Shown: piece after piece, positions 8,886 to 17,267 of the stretch
Layout: every line of letters starts with the position of its first letter
Position numbering within the stretch: the first letter of the stretch is position 1
Assembly (NCBI GenBank): GCA_947259795.1
Contig: CAMYNJ010000019.1
Span: 1-41,193 of the forward strand
Length of the DNA stretch: 41,193 nucleotides
Direction: 5' to 3'
DNA from: an uncultured Alphaproteobacteria bacterium
Lineage (GTDB): Bacteria > Pseudomonadota > Alphaproteobacteria > UBA8366 > JADFVY01
The notes under the pieces: model-generated
Databases searched by the model: none
Told to the model about the DNA's origin: nothing
What the model saw: the letters and a program-made list of their open reading frames with translations, nothing else
Made by a program: the position numbers and the translations under genes

Positions 8886-9377
8886 GTGGGCGGAAGCGTA
8901 AGCCGAAGAGCCCTTTTTACAGGGAGTATTTACCGTCGCCGGCCAGAGCCGGTCAGGCCGCCCTGGACGCCGTCCGAGGCAGAGTTCACGGATCGTTGCA
9001 CCGGTTGCGGCGACTGTATCGCCGCCTGCCCGCAGAAGATTCTCGTCGGCGGACGTGCCGGTTATCCGGTCGTCGATTTTTCGCGCGGGGCCTGCGATTT
9101 CTGCGGGGCCTGCGCCGATGCCTGCCCCGAATCACTGTTTGCAGGCCGCGAAAACACTCCCTGGAAGGTCAAGGCGCGCGTCGGCGCGGACTGCCTGTCG
9201 GCCCGCGGCGTGACCTGCCGCGTCTGCGCCGAATGGTGCGATGCGCGGGCTGTCGGCTTTCGCCTGGAAATCGGCGGCCGCGCTCATCCGGAAATCAGCG
9301 GCTCCGCCTGCACCGGCTGCGGCGAATGCGTCGCGGTCTGTCCCGCCAATGCCATCGCGATGGAGGAATGCGAATGA
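8886..9377 (+). CDS. napF: NapF, ferredoxin-type protein of the nitrate reductase operon
   Basis: Cytoplasmic iron-sulfur protein thought to help mature NapA before export. The 163-residue protein carries 4Fe-4S motifs CTGCGDCIAACP, CDFCGACADACP and CTGCGECVAVCP, plus a fourth Cys cluster around CRVCAEWC. The N-terminus RRALFTGSIYRRRPEPVRPPW fits NapF, given here up to its Pro-rich end. The start is a GTG at 8886 with GGGGG about 10 bases upstream. An ATG at 8878 in another frame would encode only seven codons overlapping this start. The stop overlaps the napD ATG (ATGA). First gene of napFDAGHBC, behind an FNR-type site. Confidence 0.92.
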   Translation: MGGSVSRRALFTGSIYRRRPEPVRPPWTPSEAEFTDRCTGCGDCIAACPQKILVGGRAGYPVVDFSRGACDFCGACADACPESLFAGRENTPWKVKARVGADCLSARGVTCRVCAEWCDARAVGFRLEIGGRAHPEISGSACTGCGECVAVCPANAIAMEECE

Positions 9378-9643
9378 ATATCTGTGGCGTACTGGTCCAT
9401 GCCCTTCCCGATCACGGAAAGGACGTCGCGGCCGCAATCGCGGGCCTGGACGGGGCTGAGTTACACAAGACGGTTCCCGACGGGCGTATGATCGTCACTG
9501 TCGAGGACACCGAGGACAATTCCGCGGGCGACACGGTTCTCGCCCTGCACAGGCTTCCGGGTGTGCTCTCGGCCGCCCTTGTCTATCACCATTTCGAACC
9601 GGAACAGATCATCGAATCAATTGCCAGGAATAGCGGGGAGTAG
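9374..9643 (+). CDS. napD: NapD, NapA signal-peptide chaperone
   Basis: Small cytoplasmic chaperone that binds the twin-arginine signal of NapA and holds back export until the cofactor is inserted. The 89-residue protein starts [20 protein letters not shown] and follows the NapD pattern: an early 'S/CG..V.A.P' strand, [19 protein letters not shown] in the middle, and [15 protein letters not shown] near the end, which fits the ferredoxin-like fold. Length is typical. The ATG overlaps the napF stop, so translation is coupled; napA follows after 5 bases, in keeping with a dedicated chaperone. Confidence 0.92.
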   Translation: MNICGVLVHALPDHGKDVAAAIAGLDGAELHKTVPDGRMIVTVEDTEDNSAGDTVLALHRLPGVLSAALVYHHFEPEQIIESIARNSGE

Positions 9644-9648
9644 CAGCC

Positions 9649-12135
9649 ATGGAACATTCACGGCGCGATTTCATCAAGACTTCTGCCATTGCCGCCACCG
9701 CGGCCGCCGCGGGCGTTGGCCTGCCGCAAGTGAAAGATGCGGATGCGGCCACCGCCGGCATCCGTTGGGACAAGGCGCCCTGCCGGTTCTGCGGCACCGG
9801 CTGCAGCGTGCTGGTCGGCACCAAGGACGGCCGCATGGTCGCCACCCAGGGCGATCCCGACGCGCCTGTCAACCGCGGCCTGAACTGCATCAAGGGCTAC
9901 TTCCTGTCCAAGATCGTCTATGGCCGCGACCGGCTGACCCAGCCGCTTCTGCGCATGACGAACGGTGAGTTCGACAAGGAAGGCGAGTTCCAGCCGATCA
10001 GTTGGGACGATGCCTTCGACATCATGGCCACGAAATACAAGGAGGCGCTCAAGAAGAAGGGCCCGACCTCGGTCGGCATGTTCGGCTCCGGCCAATGGAC
10101 GGTCTGGGAAGGCTATGCGGCCGCCAAACTGATGAAGGCCGGGTTCCGGTCGAACAATCTCGACCCGAACGCGCGCCACTGCATGGCCTCGGCCGTCGCC
10201 GCCTTCATCCGCACCTTCGGCATCGACGAGCCGATGGGCTGCTATGACGATCTGGAGAAGGCGGACGCTTTCGTGCTCTGGGGCTCCAACATGGCGGAGA
10301 TGCACCCAATCCTCTGGTCCCGCCTGACCGACCGGCGCCTGACCTCCGAAAGCTGCCGCGTCGCGGTGCTGTCCACCTTCGAGAACCGCAATTTCGACCT
10401 TGCGGATATCGGCATGGTGTTCAAGCCGGGCACTGACCTGGCGATCCTCAACTACATCGCCAACTACATCATCCAGAACGACAAGGTGAACAAGGAATTC
10501 GTCAACAGCCATATCAATTTCCGCATCGGTAACCAGGATATCGGCTACGGGCTACGCCCGAACGATCCGCGCGAACAGGCCGCGACGAATTCTGGCAAGG
10601 GCGGCGGATCGAAGGAATACAGCTTCGAGGAATACAAGGCCTTCGTCGCCGATTACACGCTGGAAGGCGTCAGCGCGCTGTCCGGCGTCGAGCCCGGGAA
10701 GCTGGAAGCGCTGGCCGAGCTCTATGCCGACCCCGGGCGCAAGGTCATGTCGCTGTGGACCATGGGTTTCAACCAGCATGCCCGCGGCACATGGGTGAAC
10801 CAGCTCTGCTACAACATCCATCTGCTGACCGGCAAGATTTCCGAGCCGGGCAACGGCCCGTTTTCGCTAACCGGCCAGCCCTCGGCCTGCGGCACGGCGC
10901 GCGAGGTCGGTACCTTCGCCCACCGCCTGCCCGCAGACATGGTGGTGATGAACGAGAAGCACCGCAAGATCGCCGAGGAGAAATGGCAACTGCCGGAAGG
11001 CACCATCCCGGCCAAGCCGGGGTTCCACGCGGTGCTGCAGAACCGCAAGCTGAAGGACGGCGAGCTGAACGTCTACTGGGTGCAATGCAACAACAACATG
11101 CAGGCCGCGGCCAACATGAACGAAGAAACCTGGCCCGGCTATCGCAACCCGGAGAATTTCATCATCGTCTCCGATCCCTACCCGACGGTGACCGCGCTGG
11201 CCGCCGACCTGATCCTGCCCACCGCCATGTGGGTCGAGAAGGAAGGCGCCTACGGCAATGCCGAACGCCGGACCCAGTTCTGGCGTCAGCAGATCGATCC
11301 GCCGGGCGAGTCCCGGTCCGATCTCTGGCAGGTCGTGGAGTTCTCGAAACGTTTCAAGGTGGAGGAAGTCTGGCCGGAAGACCTGATCGCCAAGAAGCCG
11401 GAATACAGGGGCAAGACACTCTATGACGTCCTGTTCGCCAACGGCACGGTCGACAAATACCCGCTGACCGAGGCCCAGGACGGCTTCGGCAACGACGAGG
11501 CCAAGCATTTCGGCTACTACATCCAGAAAGGCCTGTTCGAGGAATATGCCGATTTCGGCCGCGGCAAGGCGCACGACCTGGCGCCCTTCGATATGTATCA
11601 CCAGGCCCGCGGGTTGCGCTGGCCGGTCGTCGAGGGCAAGGAAACGCTCTGGCGCTTCCGCGAGGGCTACGATCCTTACGTCAAGGCCGGCAAGGGCGTC
11701 GAGTTCTATGGCAAGCCCGACGGCAAGGCGGTGATCTTCGCGCTGCCCTACGAGCCGCCGGCGGAGGAACCGGACAAGGACTACGACCTCTGGCTGGTTA
11801 CCGGCCGCGTGCTGGAACACTGGCATTCAGGCTCGATGACGCGGCGCGTGCCGGAACTGCACCGGGCCGTGCCGAATGCAGTGCTGTTCATGAACCCGGA
11901 CGACGCGCGCAAGCGCGGCTTCAAACGGGGACAGGCCGTACGAGTCAGCACGAAGCGCGGCACAGTGCGGACGACCGTCGAGACCAAGGGCCGCAACGTT
12001 ATGCCCGAGGGTGTCGTGTTCATCCCGTGGTTCGACGAGGGCCAGCTGGTCAACAAGCTGACGCTCGATGCGACCTGTCCGATTTCAAAGGAGACCGATT
12101 ACAAGAAATGCGCCTGCAAGGTGGAGACGGCCTGA
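9649..12135 (+). CDS. napA: NapA, periplasmic nitrate reductase catalytic subunit
   Basis: Reduces nitrate to nitrite in the periplasm with Mo-bis-MGD and one 4Fe-4S cluster. The 828-residue protein begins with a twin-arginine signal (SRRDFIK, residues 4-10) and an Ala-rich h-region. Cluster ligands are Cys45, Cys48, Cys52 and Cys80 (CRFCGTGC...LNCIKGYF), with Lys82 in the electron path. Cys178 in [10 protein letters not shown] is the expected Mo ligand. Conserved molybdopterin segments follow ([34 protein letters not shown], and the C-terminal [14 protein letters not shown]). Length and motifs are those of intact Nap, not formate dehydrogenase or Nas. A GGGGAG ribosome site precedes the ATG. 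Confidence 0.98.
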   Translation: MEHSRRDFIKTSAIAATAAAAGVGLPQVKDADAATAGIRWDKAPCRFCGTGCSVLVGTKDGRMVATQGDPDAPVNRGLNCIKGYFLSKIVYGRDRLTQPLLRMTNGEFDKEGEFQPISWDDAFDIMATKYKEALKKKGPTSVGMFGSGQWTVWEGYAAAKLMKAGFRSNNLDPNARHCMASAVAAFIRTFGIDEPMGCYDDLEKADAFVLWGSNMAEMHPILWSRLTDRRLTSESCRVAVLSTFENRNFDLADIGMVFKPGTDLAILNYIANYIIQNDKVNKEFVNSHINFRIGNQDIGYGLRPNDPREQAATNSGKGGGSKEYSFEEYKAFVADYTLEGVSALSGVEPGKLEALAELYADPGRKVMSLWTMGFNQHARGTWVNQLCYNIHLLTGKISEPGNGPFSLTGQPSACGTAREVGTFAHRLPADMVVMNEKHRKIAEEKWQLPEGTIPAKPGFHAVLQNRKLKDGELNVYWVQCNNNMQAAANMNEETWPGYRNPENFIIVSDPYPTVTALAADLILPTAMWVEKEGAYGNAERRTQFWRQQIDPPGESRSDLWQVVEFSKRFKVEEVWPEDLIAKKPEYRGKTLYDVLFANGTVDKYPLTEAQDGFGNDEAKHFGYYIQKGLFEEYADFGRGKAHDLAPFDMYHQARGLRWPVVEGKETLWRFREGYDPYVKAGKGVEFYGKPDGKAVIFALPYEPPAEEPDKDYDLWLVTGRVLEHWHSGSMTRRVPELHRAVPNAVLFMNPDDARKRGFKRGQAVRVSTKRGTVRTTVETKGRNVMPEGVVFIPWFDEGQLVNKLTLDATCPISKETDYKKCACKVETA

Positions 12136-12147
12136 GGCCGATAAACC

Positions 12148-12915
12148 ATGGCGGCGCAGGATCCAAACAGGGCGAATCCCGGCGGGCCGGGCAGGCGGCG
12201 GTTCCTTGCCGGCGTTGCCCGCACCGCCTGCAGTGTCGGGGTCGCCGGGCTGTTGCTGGGCTTGCTGGGCAGCCAGGGCCGTGCCCGGCCGGCATGGGCG
12301 ATTCGTCCGCCCGGCGCCCGCGATGAGGTGGATTTCGCCGGCGCTTGTGTGCGCTGCGGCCTGTGCGTTCGCGATTGTCCTTACAAGACCCTGCGCCTGG
12401 CGGACCTCGGCGAACCCGTCACCACGGGCACGCCCTATTTCATTGCCCGCGATATCCCGTGCGAAATGTGCGAGGATATCCCCTGCGTCGCCGCCTGTCC
12501 GACCGGCGCGCTGGACAAGGAACTCACGAAGATCGAAAACGCCCGCATGGGCGTCGCCGTGCTGGTCGGCACGGAAGACTGCCTCAACTGGCTGGGCCTG
12601 CGCTGCGACGTCTGCTATCGGGTCTGCCCACTGATCGACAAGGCGATCACGCTGGAAAGCCAGCACAACGTACGCACCGGCGCGCATGCCGTCTTCATCC
12701 CCACCGTGCATAGCGACAAATGCACCGGCTGCGGAAAATGCGAGAAGAGTTGCGTCCTTGAAGTGGCCGCCATCAAGGTGCTGCCGATCGATCTCGCCAA
12801 GGGCGAACTCGGCGCCCATTACCGGATCGGTTGGGAGGAAAAGGAAAAACATGGCGGGCCGCTGCTGCCCGATATTCTCGATCTGCCCGACCGGGCGCCG
12901 GAATTGCCGCAATGA
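12148..12915 (+). CDS. napG: NapG, periplasmic ferredoxin-type quinol dehydrogenase component
   Basis: Iron-sulfur protein that with NapH passes electrons from the quinol pool towards Nap. The 255-residue protein has a twin-arginine signal (RRRFLAG at 16-22, then a hydrophobic run) and four 4Fe-4S motifs: [26 protein letters not shown], the variant CDVCYRVCP with an upstream Cys, and [11 protein letters not shown]. This is the NapG/MauM pattern. The stop overlaps the napH start (ATGA), which supports production of NapG and NapH as a pair. It follows napA by 12 bases. Confidence 0.94.
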   Translation: MAAQDPNRANPGGPGRRRFLAGVARTACSVGVAGLLLGLLGSQGRARPAWAIRPPGARDEVDFAGACVRCGLCVRDCPYKTLRLADLGEPVTTGTPYFIARDIPCEMCEDIPCVAACPTGALDKELTKIENARMGVAVLVGTEDCLNWLGLRCDVCYRVCPLIDKAITLESQHNVRTGAHAVFIPTVHSDKCTGCGKCEKSCVLEVAAIKVLPIDLAKGELGAHYRIGWEEKEKHGGPLLPDILDLPDRAPELPQ

Positions 12916-13796
12916 CGGCGCCGATCGAACATACGGCCCCGGAACGCGGCTTTCTGGCCCGCAACAAGTGGCTGATTCTGCGCCGCGCCTCCCAGTTCGG
13001 CATCCTCGCGCTGTTCCTGGCCGGGCCCGTGGCAGGCGTCTGGATCGTCAAGGGTACGCTCGCCTCCAGCCTGACCCTGGGGGTATTGCCGCTGACCGAT
13101 CCCTATATGCTGCTGCAAAGCCTGGTTGCCGGGAATGTTCCCGCCGCCGCGGCACTCACCGGCGCGCTGATCGTACTGGCCGTCTATGCGCTGATCGGCG
13201 GGCGGGTATACTGTTCCTGGGTCTGCCCGATCAACGTCGTGACCGATACATCGCACTGGCTGTCCGAGCGCCTGGACATTCCGAAAGGATGGCAGCCGAA
13301 ACGCTCGCTGCACTACTGGGTTCTGGGCATGACTCTCGTTGCCTCCGCGGTGACCGGCGTTATCGTCTGGGAACTGGTCAACCCGATCACGCTGCTGCAT
13401 CGGGGCATGTTGTTCGGTGCCGGCTTCGCCTGGGCGGCGGTACTGGCCGTGTTTCTTTTCGACCTGTTCGTGAGTCGCCGCGGCTGGTGCGGGCATATCT
13501 GCCCGGTCGGTGCGTTCTACGGCCTGGTCGGCCGCTTTGCGCTGCTGCGGGTCAGCGCCGCTGGCCGCGCGGCTTGCGACGACTGCATGGAATGTTATGC
13601 CGTCTGCCCCGCGCCGCATGTCATCACCCCTGCTCTCAAAGGAACGGACAGAGGGCACGGACCCGTCATCCTGTCGCCGGACTGCAGCAACTGCGGCCGT
13701 TGCATCGACGTCTGCGACAGACTGGTTTTCAAATTTTCCTCGCGATTTGCACAAGCGGCCGATGATGCCTCGCAGCCGCGGCGGAAAGCTGCATAA
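12912..13796 (+). CDS. napH: NapH, membrane quinol dehydrogenase component
   Basis: Integral membrane partner of NapG. The 294-residue protein has about four transmembrane segments (around [54 protein letters not shown] and [14 protein letters not shown]), CxxxCP pairs after segments 2 and 4 (YCSWVCPI and WCGHICPVG), and two cytoplasmic 4Fe-4S motifs ([23 protein letters not shown]). This is the NapH/MauN layout. The ATG overlaps the napG stop; an earlier in-frame extension runs inside napG and is ignored. Confidence 0.94.
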   Translation: MTAPIEHTAPERGFLARNKWLILRRASQFGILALFLAGPVAGVWIVKGTLASSLTLGVLPLTDPYMLLQSLVAGNVPAAAALTGALIVLAVYALIGGRVYCSWVCPINVVTDTSHWLSERLDIPKGWQPKRSLHYWVLGMTLVASAVTGVIVWELVNPITLLHRGMLFGAGFAWAAVLAVFLFDLFVSRRGWCGHICPVGAFYGLVGRFALLRVSAAGRAACDDCMECYAVCPAPHVITPALKGTDRGHGPVILSPDCSNCGRCIDVCDRLVFKFSSRFAQAADDASQPRRKAA

Positions 13797-13820
13797 GACC
13801 CCAATGAAGGGAGAGTCACC

Positions 13821-14318
13821 ATGTACAAGATCATCAGAAGATATTCCAAGCTTACCGCTCTCGGGGTGCTGGCCGTCCTGTCGTTGGTAACTGTCACAGC
13901 GCTATCCCTGCACGGAACAGAGAAAGCCATGGCGCAGCAGGCTGCCGGAGGTGTGCAATCCCTGCGCGGCGAAACCGATATTCCGGACGATAACATCGCG
14001 CCGGTCCTGCCGCGGCAGGATACCCAGGCCGGCAGCTTCGAGCGGGCTTACCGCCAACAGCCGCCGCTGATCCCGCACAAGATCGACGGCTATCAGATCG
14101 ACCGGGCGGCAAATCAGTGCATGCTGTGCCACGACTGGCCGTACAATGTCGACCAGGGCGCGCCCAAGATCAGCGAGACCCATTACGTCAACCGCGACGG
14201 CGTCGCCCTCGACGAAGTCTCGCCCCGCCGCTGGTTCTGCACCCAGTGCCATGTGCCGCAGTCGAACGCCAGGGAACTGGTGAAGAACGACTTCAAATCC
14301 GCCGTGGATCTGGAATAG
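13821..14318 (+). CDS. napB: NapB, diheme cytochrome c subunit
   Basis: Periplasmic electron-transfer subunit that feeds NapA. The 165-residue protein has an N-terminal signal (KLTALGVLAVLSLVTVTALS, then AMA before QQA, a likely cleavage site) and two heme c motifs, CMLCH and CTQCH. The NapB-typical PPLIPHKIDGYQID precedes the first heme, and HYVNRDG...SPRRWFCTQCHVPQ surrounds the second. A GGGAGAG ribosome site lies before the ATG. Placed between napH and napC, as in the E. coli operon. Heme attachment needs cytochrome c maturation genes, which are not in this window. Confidence 0.96.
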   Translation: MYKIIRRYSKLTALGVLAVLSLVTVTALSLHGTEKAMAQQAAGGVQSLRGETDIPDDNIAPVLPRQDTQAGSFERAYRQQPPLIPHKIDGYQIDRAANQCMLCHDWPYNVDQGAPKISETHYVNRDGVALDEVSPRRWFCTQCHVPQSNARELVKNDFKSAVDLE

Positions 14319-14336
14319 TAGGGGAAGGCCTCAATA

Positions 14337-14987
14337 ATGAGTGACAAAAACGGCAAGAGCGGACCCGGTGTCCGCGGCAGGGTTGTTCAGCTCTGGAAGT
14401 TCATCTCCCGGCCCAGCACGGCGGCGCTCGGCACGCTGCTTGCGGTCGGGTTCGTCGCCGGAATCGTCTTCTGGGGCGGATTCAACTGGTCGATGGAGAT
14501 GACCAATAGCCAGACCTTCTGTATCACCTGCCATGAGATGGAGCAGAATGTGTTCCGCGAATATCGCGAGACCATCCATTTCTCGAACCGCACCGGCGTG
14601 CGCGCGACCTGCCCGGACTGCCATGTGCCGAAGACCTGGATTCACAAGGTGGCGCGAAAGATCAGGGCGACCGGCGAGTTGTTCCATCATTTCGCGGGGA
14701 CGATCGAGACGCGCGACAAGTTCGAAGCCAAGCGCGTGCAACTTGCGACCAACGTGTGGCGTGAAATGAAGGAAACGGATTCGCGCGAATGCCGGAACTG
14801 CCACAATTTCGATTTCATGGATTATACGCTCCAGGAAAGCCGCGCCTCGCGCCGCCATCAGCAGGGCATCGAGGAGGGCCGCACCTGTATCGACTGCCAC
14901 AAGGGCATCGCTCACACCCTGCCCGACGCCGCCTTTGAAGCCTGGAACACGATGGAGGCTGCGCTGAGGACGGAGGCCGGCGGCTGA
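14337..14987 (+). CDS. napC: NapC, tetraheme membrane quinol dehydrogenase
   Basis: Membrane-anchored cytochrome of the NapC/NirT family that oxidises quinol and reduces NapB. The 216-residue protein has one N-terminal transmembrane anchor (AALGTLLAVGFVAGIVFWGG) and four CxxCH motifs in the periplasmic domain: CITCH, CPDCH, CRNCH and CIDCH. The NapC-typical SQTFCITCHEM and GVRATCPDCHVPK surrounds are present. The operon thus has both quinol routes, NapC and NapGH. It is the last gene of the operon, followed by a stem-loop at 15003. Confidence 0.96.
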   Translation: MSDKNGKSGPGVRGRVVQLWKFISRPSTAALGTLLAVGFVAGIVFWGGFNWSMEMTNSQTFCITCHEMEQNVFREYRETIHFSNRTGVRATCPDCHVPKTWIHKVARKIRATGELFHHFAGTIETRDKFEAKRVQLATNVWREMKETDSRECRNCHNFDFMDYTLQESRASRRHQQGIEEGRTCIDCHKGIAHTLPDAAFEAWNTMEAALRTEAGG

Positions 14988-15002
14988 CCCTGAAGGACGA
15001 GA

Positions 15003-15032
15003 GGGACGGTGGATATCCCCGCCGCCCCTTTC
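15003..15032 (+). terminator. Possible rho-independent terminator of the nap operon
   Basis: GGGACGGTGG pairs with CCGCCGCCCC (10 bp with one A-C mismatch and one G-T pair) around a six-base loop, followed by TTTC. It lies 15 bases past the napC stop, before the convergent AAA gene. The T-tract is short, so efficiency is uncertain. Confidence 0.4.
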
Positions 15033-15057
15033 ATCCCCTTCACGCAGACGATCTGCT

Positions 15058-16341
15058 TCAGCCGACCTCGACGAGGTCTTCCTGTGCCGCCTTCGCGGCA
15101 TCCGTATCCGGCACGTCGCCCGCCTCGAAGGGGTCGCCGGCCAGCAGCATGCACTGCAGTTCCGCCGGCGAGATCGGCCGCCCGATCGAATGCGCGAAAC
15201 GCATCGCGTCGGCGTCGCGGCCGGGGTGGAACCGCAGGAACATCCGGCGGATCTCGTCCGGCCCCAGCAGATCGAACCACTCATGCAGGTCGATGCGGCC
15301 GGGCCGGATCAGGGCCGGGTCCAGATGTTCCGGGTGGTTGCTGGTCATCACCAGCAGCCGCCCTTCCGGCGCCGCCACCCCGTCGATGGCGTTCAGCAGG
15401 CCGCTGAGCGTCGTCAATCCGCCGCCCTGCGAACCGTCCTTCTTCGCCGCGTCGCCGGTCCGGCTCTTGGCGATGCGGATGGCGTCGATATCCTCGACCA
15501 GCAGGATGGCGTCCTGCGGAACCTCTGCGAAGGCCTCCATCAACGAACTGTCCTGGGAAACCGAGGCCAGGTTCAGCGCATAGACCGGCTTGCCCAGATG
15601 GCTGGCCAGTGCCAGTACGACCGAGGACTTGCCGGTTCCCGGCGGGCCCGAGAACAGGAATCCGCGGCGGTAGGGAATGCCGCGTTCGGCATACCATTCC
15701 CCGGCCTTGAAGAACCATTGCGCGTCGGCCACCAGGCGGTCGGCCTGGCCACGCGGCAGGATCACCGAATCCATCGGGCGCGGCCGCTTGCGGCAGGAAA
15801 ACTGCCAGTGGCCGTCACGCCAGTCATGGACCTGCACATGCTCGTCGTCGGTGCAGAGCGCGGCCGCTTCGGAGACGAGGACGCGCAGGAAGTCCTGGCT
15901 GCGCCCCACCGTACGCAGGTGGAAATGCTGGCGCAGGAAGCTGCCCTTCGAGTTTTCCTCGTCGATCCAGTAGCTCAGCATCACCGGCCGTCCCCTGTGC
16001 AGGAAGACGTGGCGCCCCTCGCCGGGCACCATGTCCCAGGCTTCCGAGTCGCCGGACTGGCCGGCATCGGGGCGGTATTGGCGGCCCGACAGGCGCAGCT
16101 TGCGGCTGCGCCGGACATAGGGATGCCGCGACAACCAGACCTTGATCCAGCCGAAGCCCGGGTCGGTGTTGTCCACCTCAAGAGTCACCGAGGCATAGCG
16201 CAGGGCGAGCCGCCACAGCGTGGCCGGAAAGGCCCGCGCCATATACAGCGCCGTGCCGATCGACGACGCCGTAATCACGCCGATGAACATTTCGTTGTCG
16301 ACGAACTGCGTCGACAGCCATTGATAAAACTGCTCGTACAT
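15058..16341 (-). CDS. BCS1-like AAA ATPase with N-terminal membrane anchor
   Basis: A 427-residue protein. An N-terminal hydrophobic segment (MFIGVITASSIGTALYMARAF) is followed by a BCS1_N-like region with strands such as HVFLHRGRPVMLSYWID, then an AAA domain: GFLFSGPPGTGKSS (Walker A), DAILLVEDIDAI (Walker B), GLLNAIDGVAAPEGRLLVMTS and an arginine-finger segment HLDPALIRPGRIDLH. Mitochondrial Bcs1 moves the folded Rieske protein across the inner membrane; the role of bacterial relatives is not settled. The ATG at 16341 follows GGAG at good spacing; the longer frame to 16371 lacks support. It is convergent with the nap operon. Confidence 0.85.
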   Translation of the reverse strand: MYEQFYQWLSTQFVDNEMFIGVITASSIGTALYMARAFPATLWRLALRYASVTLEVDNTDPGFGWIKVWLSRHPYVRRSRKLRLSGRQYRPDAGQSGDSEAWDMVPGEGRHVFLHRGRPVMLSYWIDEENSKGSFLRQHFHLRTVGRSQDFLRVLVSEAAALCTDDEHVQVHDWRDGHWQFSCRKRPRPMDSVILPRGQADRLVADAQWFFKAGEWYAERGIPYRRGFLFSGPPGTGKSSVVLALASHLGKPVYALNLASVSQDSSLMEAFAEVPQDAILLVEDIDAIRIAKSRTGDAAKKDGSQGGGLTTLSGLLNAIDGVAAPEGRLLVMTSNHPEHLDPALIRPGRIDLHEWFDLLGPDEIRRMFLRFHPGRDADAMRFAHSIGRPISPAELQCMLLAGDPFEAGDVPDTDAAKAAQEDLVEVG

Positions 16342-16731
16342 CACTCGCTCCAGCGGGCCGCGCAGACGCACGTACCCTCACGGCAAAACTCTGGAAACCA
16401 ACAGGTTCCCGATTCCGAATTTTCAGGAGATATCCGGTCCCGTGCGCCGTCTCGCGGCGGGGACCGGCGAGCAGAAGCTAGCCGAAGATCCCGAACGCAA
16501 GACCGCCGCCCAAGCCAAGCCGGACTCCGTTCCTGTCTGTATTGCGTTCGCTCTTCAACATTCATGACTCCATGCGCTTGCGCGCGTATCAAGAAGGGTT
16601 CGGCTTATAAATCGAAAAGCGGGATCCTGTAAAGGCTCCGCCGCAAGAAAGTTCCGAAATTTCAGAAAACACCCCGCCGGCCGGCCCCGTTGTTTCAGGT
16701 TCCGCGGCAAAAACATTGCGGATCGTACCCG
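16342..16731. other. Intergenic region with no recognisable gene
   Basis: About 390 bases upstream of the AAA ATPase gene and downstream of the small membrane-protein gene. A minus-strand open frame (16341-16592) is Arg-rich and unconvincing. The stretch 16590-16720 is richer in A/T and likely holds the AAA gene promoter, but no clear hexamer pair stands out. Confidence 0.4.
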
Positions 16732-16995
16732 TCAGCGCGGTACCCAGGGGGCGTTGTCTTCATTGAATTGCTGTAACTCGGCCCGGCGTTCCGGGCTGAC
16801 GGCGACCCAGAATATCAGCCACAGGACCAGGGTCGCGATCGAGCCGACCTTGATGATCAAGGGCCAGCGCGGCCCCATCCGCCCGATCAGCTGTTTGCCC
16901 ACGGCGCCGTAACGGCGCTTGATGAAGATCGCCAGGAAGATCGCCGACAGAAGGACGACGACCAGGAATTTCAAGCCGGATTCAGGCGTCTCCAT
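16732..16995 (-). CDS. Small two-helix membrane protein of unknown function
   Basis: An 87-residue protein beginning METPESGLKFLVVVLLSAIF, with two transmembrane segments (about 9-25 and 47-66) separated by a basic loop (KRRYGAVGKQLIGRMGPRWP) and ending in NAPWVPR. Basic loops suggest both termini lie on the periplasmic side, but that is a guess. No family is recognised. It lies 32 bases after another small two-helix gene, at the end of the TRAP-amidase gene run. Sensible hydrophobic spacing and polar tails support a real gene, though the ribosome site is weak. Confidence 0.6.
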   Translation of the reverse strand: METPESGLKFLVVVLLSAIFLAIFIKRRYGAVGKQLIGRMGPRWPLIIKVGSIATLVLWLIFWVAVSPERRAELQQFNEDNAPWVPR

Positions 16996-17027
16996 TCAGG
17001 TGCGATCCCGTCGGAGAAGGTACGGGG

Positions 17028-17222
17028 CTATTCCTTGCCAGCCTTCTGCTCCCGCTCCTCGCGGAGTCCATGGCGGGCCGATTGCCAGAAATCGTACCCC
17101 GCCATCGCAATGACGATCGCAACGATGAACACGAATGGGATCGCGCCGATGGATTGGGCCAGACCGGCCGTGAAAGCCACGAAGACGGCGATTGCCAGGA
17201 TGCCGGTGATCAGATTGTCCAT
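17028..17222 (-). CDS. Small two-helix membrane protein of unknown function
   Basis: A 64-residue protein with transmembrane segments at about 4-22 (LITGILAIAVFVAFTAGLA) and 27-44 (IPFVFIVAIVIAMAGYD), and a charged C-terminal tail (SARHGLREEREQKAGKE). No family is recognised. It starts 45 bases after the amidase stop and precedes a second small membrane protein on the same strand, so it probably belongs to the TRAP-amidase transcript. Its size resembles small helper membrane proteins, but nothing shows what it helps. Confidence 0.6.
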   Translation of the reverse strand: MDNLITGILAIAVFVAFTAGLAQSIGAIPFVFIVAIVIAMAGYDFWQSARHGLREEREQKAGKE

Positions 17223-17267
17223 GTCGCTATATTACCTGTTTGTGCTCCGCAGAGCCATTAGACGATT

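Noticed and set aside
16341-16592. Minus-strand open frame of 83 codons upstream of the AAA gene
   Set aside because: It is Arg-rich, overlaps the AAA start and shows no family pattern or good ribosome site.
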